In this document: in pieces, positions 1-6,386 of the stretch
Numbering within the stretch: position 1 is the stretch's first letter
Layout of the letters: each line of letters opens with the position of its first letter
Origin: Acidobacteriaceae bacterium
Lineage (GTDB): Bacteria > Acidobacteriota > Terriglobia > Terriglobales > Acidobacteriaceae
Assembly (NCBI GenBank): GCA_003135315.1
Contig: PLBD01000506.1
Location: forward strand, 451-8,097
Length of the DNA stretch: 7,647 nt
Direction of reading: 5' to 3'
Program-made: the position numbers and the translations under genes
The notes under the pieces: generated by a model
The model's input: only the letters and a program-made list of their open reading frames with translations
What the model was told of the DNA's origin: nothing
Database searches by the model: none

Positions 1-46
1 AGCTCTTAGCTCTTAGCTCTTATCTCTTATCTAAATGCTAAATGCC
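1..46. repeat. Heptamer tandem repeat array
   Basis: Three perfect copies of AGCTCTT occupy 1-21. A one-base variant, ATCTCTT, follows at 22-28, then a partial ATCT at 29-32. A second heptamer pair, AAATGCT and AAATGCC, fills 33-46, so the 7-base period is kept to the end. The array may extend upstream beyond the window. It lies about 45 bases before the secretin-like gene. No function can be read from it; heptameric tandem repeats of this kind usually expand by replication slippage. Confidence 0.75.
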
Positions 47-77
47 ACGCTCATGGCGAACCGCGGCCTTTGTAGCT

Positions 78-83
78 TACAAT
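78..83 (+). promoter_or_regulatory. Possible -10 box of the secretin-like gene
   Basis: TACAAT matches the sigma70 -10 consensus at five of six bases and ends 10 bases before the ATG at 94. That would put transcription start near 90, giving almost no 5' leader. No Shine-Dalgarno sequence precedes the ATG, which fits a leaderless or near-leaderless mRNA. No convincing -35 box is seen at the expected distance, so this is a weak call. Confidence 0.35.
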
Positions 84-93
84 TTCTACACAC

Positions 94-2076
94 ATGCGGT
101 TTCTTGCAGGGACATTGCTCACGCTTGCCACGGCGAGCTTGCTGGTCGCGCAGCAGAACGTCGCGCCGGGAGCTGCGAATGTTCCGGCAAACGAGCCAGC
201 CGCAGCTCAGACAAATTCCCAACCAGCGCCGTCACCGCCAGCCGTCACTCCAGACAGCGCCTCCTCAGCACCCGCGGCCGGGGCGTCTTCGCCGCCTTCG
301 GCGGATCAAACCGGAGCAGTTTCTACTGCGCCGCTGGGAACGGCTCTGGTTCCCACGGTCACGCGCCGCGAAGCTGCCGAGGCCAAGCGCCAGTTTCAGG
401 CGGGTGTGAAGTTGAAGTCGAAGGGCCATCTCGATGCGGCCTTCGATAAATTTTGCAGCGCCTCCGAGCTTGATCCCCGCAATGTCGATTACCTCACTGC
501 CCGCGAGTTCACCCGGCAGGAACTGGTTATGCAGGCGCTGAAGCACGGCAACCAGGCGATGATGGAGCAGAACGAAATTGTCGCCATGGCTGACTTCCGT
601 CGCGCACTGGAGTACGACCCGACCAACGATTACGCGCTGCAAAGGCTGCGCGACTCCTTGCCCGAACCCGAGCCGGCAGCGCAGACCGTCAGCGTCGCCG
701 AGCAGTCCCTGCCCATCGAAGTGCAGCCCGCGGCGAAGCACCAGGACTTCCACTTCCGCGGCGACTCCCGCGAGCTGCTCACCGAAGTAGCGCGCGCGTA
801 CGGCATCAGCGCCCAGTTCGACGATTCCGTCAAGCAACAGCGTGTTCACTTCGACATTCAGGACGTGAACTTCGCCACCGCCATGCGGGCGGCCAACGAC
901 GTCACCAAGACATTCTGGGTGCCGCTCTCAGGCAAAAAAATCTTCCTGCTCACCGATACCGTCGAAAATCATCGCACTTTCGACCGCATGGGCCTGCAGA
1001 CGTTCTACCTGCCGGAGCTGACCGATCAGCAACTGACGGAGATGAGCAACTCTCTGCGCGTGCTGCTGAACCTGCGCTTCATCGGAGTGGAGAAGGCGCA
1101 ATCCGCCATCTCGATTCGGGCGGATTGGCCGGTACTGCACGCCGCCGACCACCTCATCCGCAGCCTGACCACCGGCCGCCCGGAAGTACTGCTCGACCTG
1201 CGCGTCTACGCCGTCAGCACCAGTCTGGCGCGCGCGCTGGGCACGGCGCTGCCCACCGAGTTCACCATCTTCAATATCGGCACGGTGCTTGCCGCACTAG
1301 GGCCCAGCGCCGGCAGCCTGATCAACCAGTTGATCTCTTCCGGCGGCATCAATCAGGCAAATTCCAGCGCCATCTCGGCCCTGCTGGCGCAACTGCAGAA
1401 CTCAAGCAACGGGTCCATCCTCACCACGCCGTTCGTCACCTTCGGCGGCGGCAAGACGCTGACCGGAATCAATACTGGAGGCGTCGGCGTTACCCCGACC
1501 TTCAGCCTGAACGAGTCCTACATAAAGAACCTGGAGCACGTGACCTTGCGGGCCGCGCACAACGATCCCGCCGTGATGAAGATCGGCGAGCGCTATCCCA
1601 TCATCAACGCCACCTTCGCTCCCATCTACAACAGCCCGGCTATTTCAAAGGTCATCGGCAACTCCAGCTACATCGCTCCCATCCCCTCGTTTAACTTTGA
1701 GGACCTGGGACTGGTCCTGAAGGTCACGCCCCTCATTCACTCCAGCGAAGATGTCTCCATGAAGCTGGAATTGCAGCTGCGTTCGCTGGGCACCACTAAC
1801 AATAACGGCATTCCCATCATCAACAACCGCGAGTACACCGGTAACATCACGGTGAAGAATGGCGAGTCCAGCGTGGTGACCGGGTTGATCGACATGGACG
1901 ACTCGCGCGGCGTCAATGGATATCCTTTCCTCGGAACCGTGCCCGGCCTCACCTACGCGGCCACGGTACACAACAAGAACGTTACCGAGGACGAGTTGCT
2001 GGTCGTTATCACGCCACACATCCTGCGCCTGCCCGAGCAAACGTCCTTCGCGGTGGAGCTGCCGCCGAGCCACTGA
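94..2076 (+). CDS. Secretin-like outer membrane protein (type II/III secretion family, divergent)
   Basis: A 660-residue exported protein. Residues 1-19 form a signal peptide ending LLVA before QQ. Residues 20-88 are a Pro/Ala/Ser-rich linker. Residues about 90-190 look like TPR helices (ALEYDPTNDYALQRLRDSLP). Residues about 215-290 resemble an STN (secretin/TonB N-terminal) domain. Residues 300-360 look like a small N1-type ring domain. Residues about 365-645 are the secretin core, including LGLVLKVTPLIHS (538-550), ITVKNGESSVVTGLID (585-600) and the closing VVITPHILRLPE (637-648). In the family the core forms a multimeric outer-membrane beta-barrel gate for type II secretion or type IV pili. 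The usual 'P.LG.LF' lip motif is altered here to FLGTVPGLTYAATVHN. No pilus or secretion ATPase genes are adjacent, so the transported substrate is unknown. The ATG at 94 is chosen because the signal peptide starts there. Family assignment is fairly sure, specific role is not. Confidence 0.85.
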   Translation: MRFLAGTLLTLATASLLVAQQNVAPGAANVPANEPAAAQTNSQPAPSPPAVTPDSASSAPAAGASSPPSADQTGAVSTAPLGTALVPTVTRREAAEAKRQFQAGVKLKSKGHLDAAFDKFCSASELDPRNVDYLTAREFTRQELVMQALKHGNQAMMEQNEIVAMADFRRALEYDPTNDYALQRLRDSLPEPEPAAQTVSVAEQSLPIEVQPAAKHQDFHFRGDSRELLTEVARAYGISAQFDDSVKQQRVHFDIQDVNFATAMRAANDVTKTFWVPLSGKKIFLLTDTVENHRTFDRMGLQTFYLPELTDQQLTEMSNSLRVLLNLRFIGVEKAQSAISIRADWPVLHAADHLIRSLTTGRPEVLLDLRVYAVSTSLARALGTALPTEFTIFNIGTVLAALGPSAGSLINQLISSGGINQANSSAISALLAQLQNSSNGSILTTPFVTFGGGKTLTGINTGGVGVTPTFSLNESYIKNLEHVTLRAAHNDPAVMKIGERYPIINATFAPIYNSPAISKVIGNSSYIAPIPSFNFEDLGLVLKVTPLIHSSEDVSMKLELQLRSLGTTNNNGIPIINNREYTGNITVKNGESSVVTGLIDMDDSRGVNGYPFLGTVPGLTYAATVHNKNVTEDELLVVITPHILRLPEQTSFAVELPPSH

Positions 2077-2090
2077 GAGCCTTGAGGCCA

Positions 2091-2100
2091 GGAACGTTCC
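2091..2100. other. Perfect 10-bp palindrome after the secretin-like gene
   Basis: GGAACGTTCC is a perfect inverted repeat lying 15 bases after the secretin stop and about 30 bases upstream of the candidate promoter of the M16 operon. It could be a dimeric repressor site, but a 10-base palindrome can arise by chance and no second copy was seen in the window. Confidence 0.25.
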
Positions 2101-2128
2101 ATTCACTCAATACCACCTCACCGTTGGT

Positions 2129-2158
2129 TTGACTTACTCGTCTAACAGTCAGTAACGT
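2129..2158 (+). promoter_or_regulatory. Candidate sigma70 promoter of the M16 operon
   Basis: TTGACT (2129-2134, five of six bases of the -35 consensus) is followed after 18 bases by TAACGT (2153-2158), a TAnnnT-type -10. Transcription would start near 2165 and give a leader of about 25 bases that carries the strong ribosome binding site. The heptamer TTACTCG occurs at 2134-2140 and again at 2160-2166, a 26-base spaced direct repeat flanking the -10, which could be a regulator site. Confidence 0.4.
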
Positions 2159-2180
2159 TTTACTCGGTAACAACTTGCTT

Positions 2181-2185
2181 GGAGG
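2181..2185 (+). promoter_or_regulatory. Ribosome binding site that fixes the first M16 start
   Basis: GGAGG stands four bases upstream of the ATG at 2190. An upstream in-frame TTG at 2175 would place this motif inside the coding region, so the ATG at 2190, which also begins the signal peptide, is the better start. Confidence 0.8.
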
Positions 2186-2189
2186 AATA

Positions 2190-3788
2190 ATGAAGCGCTG
2201 GTTTACGAGGCTGGCAGGCTTGCTCCTGCTGTCGGCCACATTGCCGCTGGGGGCGCAGAAACCGCAACCGGCTGCGACGCCGGCGGCGCAGTCGCAGACA
2301 GGCTCGCTTGACGTCGCCTCCTACGAGAAGCGCGTCAGCGTCAAGACGCTGCCCAACGGCTTGACGGTCGTTCTGTGGCGCAGGCCGGAAGCGCCGGTCT
2401 TCTCGTTCTTCACCATGGTTGACGCCGGCTCGGCGCAGGATCCGCTGAACGAAACCGGACTGGCGCACATGATGGAGCACATGGCCTTCAAGGGCACGCC
2501 CGACATCGGCACCAAGGATTACGCCGCCGAAAAGCCTGCGCTGGAGAAGGTGGAGCAGACGTATGCTGCCTACAACGCTGAGCGCGTCAAGCGCGTCGGA
2601 CAAGACCCGCAGAAGCTGGCGCAGTTGAAGCAAGCCTGGCAGGACGCGATCAAGGCCGCCGATCAGTACGTCATCAAGAACCAGTTTGCTGAGGTCCTCG
2701 AAGCGCACGGCGGCGTCGGCGTCAACGCCTTCACCAACTACGACGAGACGGCCTACATGTACTCGTTGCCGTCGAACCAGATCGAGTTGTGGGCGGCGCT
2801 GGAATCCGATCGCATGAAGCACCCCGTGATGCGCGAGTTCTACAAGGAGCGCAACGTGGTGATGGAAGAGCGCCGCATGCGGACCGACAGCAAGCCCACC
2901 GGCCGTCTGATTGAGCAGTTCCTGGGCACCGCGTTCATGGCGAACCCGTATCATCGCCCGACCATCGGTTATGCCTCGGACCTCGAGAGCTTCTCCGCTA
3001 CCGACGCGGCGGAATTCTTCAAGCGCTATTACGTGCCCAGCAACATGGTGATCGGGTTGGTCGGCGACCTCGATCCCGACCAGGTCTTCCCTATCATTGA
3101 GCGCTATTTCGGCCAGCTTCCCGCTGCGCCCAAGCCGACCGAAACTCACACCATCGAACCAGCGCAGAATTCGGTGCGCCAGGTCACCCTGCTGGACCCG
3201 TCGCAGCCCTTTTATCTTGAGGGCTATCACCGGCCCAGTTATCTTGCGCCTGATGATGTCGTCTACGACGCCATCTCCGACATTCTCTCCAACGGCCGCA
3301 CCTCGCGTCTCTACCGCTCGCTGGTGCGCGATAAGCAGATCGCCGCCTACGCCGATGGTTCCACCGGATTTCCCGGCAACAAGTATGCGCACCTGTTCAT
3401 CTTTTACGCTGTGCCGGTTCCCGGCCGAAAAACGGAGGATTTGCAGAAGGCCTTCGCCGACGAGATCCAGAAGCTGAAGACGCAGGACGTGACCGACGAC
3501 GAGTTGCAGATGTTCAAGACGCGCACCAAGGCCGACCTGATCCGCGGCCTGGCCAGCAATGAAGGCCTGGCCGAACAGTTGGCTATCTACCAGACGCGCT
3601 ACGGCGATTGGCGCGAACTGTTCCGCTATCTCGATCGCGTCGACAAGGTGACTAAGTCCGACATCCGCCGCGTCGCCAACCAGGTCTTCCAGGACACGAA
3701 CCGCACGGTGGGAGTCATCCAGACGCAGACCGCGTCCAATCAGCCCGGTCCGGGAGCAGCCGCCGGCAAAGGAGCGGAACAGCAATGA
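2190..3788 (+). CDS. Exported M16 family zinc peptidase, catalytic subunit
   Basis: A 532-residue M16 (insulinase/pitrilysin superfamily, half-size M16B/C-like) metallopeptidase that would cleave peptides in the periplasm. The signal peptide is residues 1-22 (LLLLSATLPLGA before QK). The inverted zinc motif HMMEH is at 93-97, with E96 as the catalytic base. The third ligand is probably E227 in ERNVVMEERR (220-229). The usual gap from the second His to that Glu is about 75 residues; here it is 130. The extra roughly 54 residues lie between about 104 and 170, are charged and helical (EKVEQTYAAYNAERVKRVGQ), and sit before the conserved NAFTNYDETAY (179-189). The C-terminal half carries the family's substrate-binding Arg/Tyr pair, R380 and Y387 (LVRDKQIAAY). 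The stop overlaps the start of the next M16 gene (ATGA), so the two are translationally coupled. Substrate is unknown. Confidence 0.93.
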   Translation: MKRWFTRLAGLLLLSATLPLGAQKPQPAATPAAQSQTGSLDVASYEKRVSVKTLPNGLTVVLWRRPEAPVFSFFTMVDAGSAQDPLNETGLAHMMEHMAFKGTPDIGTKDYAAEKPALEKVEQTYAAYNAERVKRVGQDPQKLAQLKQAWQDAIKAADQYVIKNQFAEVLEAHGGVGVNAFTNYDETAYMYSLPSNQIELWAALESDRMKHPVMREFYKERNVVMEERRMRTDSKPTGRLIEQFLGTAFMANPYHRPTIGYASDLESFSATDAAEFFKRYYVPSNMVIGLVGDLDPDQVFPIIERYFGQLPAAPKPTETHTIEPAQNSVRQVTLLDPSQPFYLEGYHRPSYLAPDDVVYDAISDILSNGRTSRLYRSLVRDKQIAAYADGSTGFPGNKYAHLFIFYAVPVPGRKTEDLQKAFADEIQKLKTQDVTDDELQMFKTRTKADLIRGLASNEGLAEQLAIYQTRYGDWRELFRYLDRVDKVTKSDIRRVANQVFQDTNRTVGVIQTQTASNQPGPGAAAGKGAEQQ

Positions 3789-5362
3789 GCGCGCGCATCC
3801 AATCGTGTTCGGGTAGTGCGGCGCTTCAGCGCCGCGTCCACGTCATAAACAATGAATTGTCATCCCGAGCGACGAGCCCGCTTCGGGCGAGGAGTCGAGG
3901 GACCTGCTGTTCGCTCGCAGCGCTTCTATGTCTCTTTCTGCTCACCACCCTAGCGCCTGCCCAGCAAATCACGCCCTGGAACAAAATCCAGGCGCCGCCG
4001 CTGCCCGCGTTCACGCCGCCTGAGCCCACGCGCGTGCAACTCGCCAACGGCATGGTCATTTTTCTACAGCCCGATCACGAGCTGCCGTTGATCAGCGCGA
4101 CCGCTCGCATTCGCGGCGGTTCCATCTCCGAACCGCTAGACAAGATCGGCCTCACCGACATCTATGGCGATGTCTGGCGCACCGGTGGAACCAAGACGAA
4201 AACCGGCGACCAGATGGACGACTTCCTCGAAAATCGCGCCGCCAAGATCGAGACCGACAATGAGTCCGACTCCACCAGCATCTCGCTCAACTGCCTGAAG
4301 GGCGACTTCGACGCCGTCTTCGAAATGTACCTCGACCTGCTGCGCAACCCGGAGTTCCGCGACGACAAGATTCCACTCGCCAAGCAGCAGGTGTATACCA
4401 GCATCTCGCGCCGCAATGACACCGTCGATTCCATCGTTCATCGCGAGATGCTCATCATCGCCTACGGCAAGGACAACCCGTACGCGCGCGTGCCCGAATA
4501 CGCCACGGTCGCCGCCGTCACCCGCCAGGATCTGCTGAACTGGCACCGGCAGTATGTTCATCCCAACAACATCATCTTCGGCATCAGCGGCGACTTCGAT
4601 CCTCAGGCCATGGAAGCCAAGCTGCGCGCGGCTTTCGAGTCGTGGGCCAAAGGCCCCGAGGCGCACGATCCCGAGATCAAGTTCAGCGAGCCGAAGCCTG
4701 GCTACTACTTCGTCCGCAAGACCGACGTCAATCAGACCACCATCGCGATGCTCGACCTGGGCATCGAGCGCAGCAATCCTGACTATTACGCGGTCACGGT
4801 GATGAACGAGATCTTCAGCGGCGGCTTCTCGTCGCGGCTGGTCAACGATCTGCGCTCCGGTCGCGGCCTGGCTTATGTGGTCGGCGGCGGCGTGGGTTTA
4901 GGCTGGAACCATCCCGGCATCACCAACATCGAAATGCAGACCAAGAGCTCGACCACCGTTGAAGGCATCGGAGGCATGGACGATGAGATCGACGGTCTGG
5001 TGAAGAACGCGGCCACGCCCGAAGAGCTTAAGCGCGCCAAGGAAGACATCCTCAACTCCTTCGTCTTCCGGCTGGATTCGCCGGAAAAAGTGCTGCGCGA
5101 GAAGATGGCCTACGAGGCCTATCACTATCCGCTTGATTTTCTCCAGCGCTATCGCACCGAGGTGGAGAAGGTCACGGCCGAAGACGTCACGCGCGTCGCC
5201 CGGAAGTACGTACATAAGAACCAGCTGGCGGTGCTGGTGGTCGGCAATGACGCCGACTTCGACAAGCCTCTCAGTTCGCTCGGCCCGGTGACGAACGTGG
5301 ACATCGCCATTCCTCCGCCGCCGGCGGGAATGATGGGCGAGCAAGGTCCGGGCGGGCAGTAA
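3785..5362 (+). CDS. Exported M16 family protein without the zinc motif (non-catalytic partner)
   Basis: A 525-residue M16-fold protein encoded with a 4-base overlap after the catalytic paralogue. The HxxEH site is replaced by DIYGD (125-129, after GLT), so zinc binding and catalysis are not expected. The fold is otherwise intact: VQLANGMVIFLQPDHELPLI (84-103), ISGDFDP (267-273), and the C-terminal FSSRLVNDLRSGRGLAYVV, with the substrate-binding pair R357 and Y364 at the same spacing as in its partner. Known bacterial M16 heterodimers pair one zinc subunit with one such subunit; the same is inferred here. The real signal peptide is residues 41-59 (CCSLAALLCLFLLTTLAPA before QQ), an unusually long 40 residues into the frame. 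Those extra residues are coded by a dispersed palindromic repeat. TTG at 3857 is an alternative in-frame start, but it lies within the repeat and lacks a ribosome binding site; the ATG at 3785 is preferred because of the coupling. Confidence 0.9.
   Translation: MSARIQSCSGSAALQRRVHVINNELSSRATSPLRARSRGTCCSLAALLCLFLLTTLAPAQQITPWNKIQAPPLPAFTPPEPTRVQLANGMVIFLQPDHELPLISATARIRGGSISEPLDKIGLTDIYGDVWRTGGTKTKTGDQMDDFLENRAAKIETDNESDSTSISLNCLKGDFDAVFEMYLDLLRNPEFRDDKIPLAKQQVYTSISRRNDTVDSIVHREMLIIAYGKDNPYARVPEYATVAAVTRQDLLNWHRQYVHPNNIIFGISGDFDPQAMEAKLRAAFESWAKGPEAHDPEIKFSEPKPGYYFVRKTDVNQTTIAMLDLGIERSNPDYYAVTVMNEIFSGGFSSRLVNDLRSGRGLAYVVGGGVGLGWNHPGITNIEMQTKSSTTVEGIGGMDDEIDGLVKNAATPEELKRAKEDILNSFVFRLDSPEKVLREKMAYEAYHYPLDFLQRYRTEVEKVTAEDVTRVARKYVHKNQLAVLVVGNDADFDKPLSSLGPVTNVDIAIPPPPAGMMGEQGPGGQ
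3818..3909. repeat. Composite palindromic dispersed repeat, copy 1 (inside coding region)
   Basis: Part one is a perfect inverted repeat, GCGGCGC (3818-3824), loop TTCA, GCGCCGC (3829-3835). After 21 bases part two begins with TTGTCATCCCGAGC (3857-3870) and holds a second hairpin, GCCCG (3876-3880), loop CTT, CGGGC (3884-3888). The same order, with nearly the same spacing, recurs at 7588-7641. Elements of this type normally sit between genes. Here the copy lies between the overlapping start codon and the signal peptide of the second M16 gene and is read in frame. The right edge is a guess. Confidence 0.6.
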
Positions 5363-5376
5363 CGAAGATCGTGCAG

Positions 5377-5544
5377 ATGGAAGTGCAACCCATACGATCG
5401 GAGAAAGATTACGAGCAGGCGCTTCAGCGCGTTGAAGCGCTTTGGAATTCCGCTGTTGGTAGTCCGCAAGGGGGCGAATTAGAAGCCCTGGTCAACCTAA
5501 TTGAGACCTATGAACGCGAACACTATCCGATTGGCCTGGGTTAA
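5377..5544 (+). CDS. Short HigA-like antitoxin N-terminal fragment
   Basis: A 55-residue frame beginning MEVQPIRSEKDYEQALQRVE and ending YEREHYPIGLG. This pattern (VQPIRSEKDYE, then ALWNSAVGSPQGGELEALV, then ETYEREHYPI) is what I recognise at the N-terminus of HigA-type HTH antitoxins and related HTH regulators. Those proteins normally continue with a Pro/Asp-rich link and an HTH domain; here the frame stops at TAA just after HYPIG and no HTH is seen downstream in the other forward frames. It is therefore probably a truncated remnant, though a stand-alone small protein is possible. No HigB-type toxin is adjacent. A weak GAAG (5364-5367) lies nine bases before the ATG; GTG at 5371 is an in-frame alternative. 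The gap to the M16 stop is only 14 bases, so it may be transcribed with that operon. Confidence 0.65.
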   Translation: MEVQPIRSEKDYEQALQRVEALWNSAVGSPQGGELEALVNLIETYEREHYPIGLG

Positions 5545-5605
5545 ATAAGGGCGGTCTACCCTTTGTCGCCTTCCATTGACGACAGTTCCGTGAGCGCAAC
5601 GTCAT

Positions 5606-5618
5606 CGGGCGCAGCCCG
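5606..5618. other. Small GC hairpin upstream of the HAD gene
   Basis: CGGGC (5606-5610), loop GCA, GCCCG (5614-5618) ends one base before the -10-like TAAGAT at 5620. It could be an operator or part of a dispersed repeat. It has no T-run, so it is not an obvious terminator. The rest of 5545-5605 holds only a weak five-pair stem, AAGGG (5547-5551) with CCCTT (5559-5563). Confidence 0.3.
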
Positions 5619-5619
5619 T

Positions 5620-5625
5620 TAAGAT
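5620..5625 (+). promoter_or_regulatory. -10 box consistent with a leaderless HAD mRNA
   Basis: TAAGAT ends six bases before the ATG at 5632. With the usual seven-base distance, transcription would start exactly at the A of the start codon. No Shine-Dalgarno sequence is present. No good -35 box is visible, so the call rests on the -10 match, its spacing and the same layout at the next gene. Confidence 0.45.
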
Positions 5626-5631
5626 AGACCC

Positions 5632-6345
5632 ATGTCCTCCGAGCACCGCCATCCGCCCGGCCAGAACCTGCTCATCGATGCCGACGACACGCTCTGGGAA
5701 AACAACATTTACTTCGAGCGCGCCATTGCCAACTTCATCTCGTTCCTCAACCATCATGAGTACACGCCTGACCAGGTGCGCGAGGTGCTCTACGATGTCG
5801 AGCGCGAGAACATCCGCCAGCACGGCTACGGCATGAACAGTTTTGCAATCGCGCTGGTCAAATGTTTCGAGCAGCTGTCGGTCGAGCCGCTCACCCCCGC
5901 GTTGCACGAAACCATTCACGGCATCGCCTACACCATCGCCGAACATCCCATGGAACTGCTCCCGGAAGTCGCGGAAACGCTCGCCGATCTCGCGCAGCGC
6001 CATCATCTCTTCCTGGTGACCAAGGGCAACATCACCGAGCAGACCGGCAAGTTCGAGCGCTCCGGCCTGCAGGAACATTTCACCGCCGTCGAAGTCGTCG
6101 CGGAAAAGAACGCCCACGCCTACAACTCCATTGTCGAAAAATACGCTCTGGTGCGCGAGCAGACCTGGATGATCGGCAACAGTCCCAGCTCCGACATCAA
6201 CCCTGCGCTCGAGGCCGGCCTGCACGCCGTTTTCGTTCCCCATCGCAACACCTGGATGCTGGAGCGCGGCGAGCTTCGCCCCAGCATCGGCAACGGCCGC
6301 CTGCTTGAGGTCGCCAGCTTCGGCCACTTACGCAATTACTTCTAG
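5632..6345 (+). CDS. HAD superfamily hydrolase (phosphatase)
   Basis: A 237-residue cytosolic protein with all four haloacid dehalogenase motifs. Motif I is LIDADDTLW, with the nucleophile D16 and the acid/base D18. Motif II is LVTKGN, with T130. Motif III is the lysine K159 in VVAEKNAHAY. Motif IV is MIGNSPSSDINPALEAG, with D188 as the likely magnesium ligand. The segment at about 25-110 between motifs I and II is a helical cap of the subfamily I type, which sets substrate choice. Members commonly hydrolyse small phosphate esters such as sugar phosphates or nucleotides; the actual substrate cannot be told. The start is the ATG at 5632, which begins 15 residues before motif I as is usual. A Nudix gene follows after 41 bases. 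The two could share a housekeeping theme, but each has its own -10-like box. Confidence 0.9.
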   Translation: MSSEHRHPPGQNLLIDADDTLWENNIYFERAIANFISFLNHHEYTPDQVREVLYDVERENIRQHGYGMNSFAIALVKCFEQLSVEPLTPALHETIHGIAYTIAEHPMELLPEVAETLADLAQRHHLFLVTKGNITEQTGKFERSGLQEHFTAVEVVAEKNAHAYNSIVEKYALVREQTWMIGNSPSSDINPALEAGLHAVFVPHRNTWMLERGELRPSIGNGRLLEVASFGHLRNYF

Positions 6346-6373
6346 CCGATCCGTGTCGCTCTGCCATCTGTCT

Positions 6374-6379
6374 TATATT
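6374..6379 (+). promoter_or_regulatory. -10 box consistent with a leaderless Nudix mRNA
   Basis: TATATT (five of six consensus positions) ends seven bases before the ATG at 6387, placing transcription start at about 6386-6387. No ribosome binding site precedes the ATG; the GGTGA at 6380-6384 is too close to serve well. No -35 box is convincing. Confidence 0.45.
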
Positions 6380-6386
6380 GGTGATC

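Noticed and set aside
265..849. 194-residue minus-strand frame opposite the 5' part of the secretin-like gene
   Set aside because: Arg/Leu-rich shadow frame without any recognisable motif; the plus-strand frame carries the signal peptide and an STN-like domain.
2160..3785. 541-residue open frame on the minus strand opposite the first M16 gene
   Set aside because: It is a shadow of a GC-rich gene: the plus-strand frame has a signal peptide, zinc motif and ribosome binding site, while the antisense product is a low-complexity Arg/Leu/Val/Gly-rich sequence with no recognisable domain.
5419..5440. GCGCTTCA...TGAAGCGC inverted repeat resembling the TTCA-loop palindromes
   Set aside because: It lies within the antitoxin-like frame and is explained by the codons for ALQRVEAL, a normal heptad-like helix; the second part of the composite repeat is absent after it.
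5547..5563. Weak AAGGG/CCCTT hairpin after the antitoxin fragment as a terminator
   Set aside because: Only five base pairs and no proper T-run follow, so it does not reach the standard for a terminator call.
5602..6327. 241-residue open frame on the minus strand opposite the HAD gene
   Set aside because: It mirrors the HAD frame, has no ribosome binding site or domain, and all four HAD motifs lie on the plus strand.
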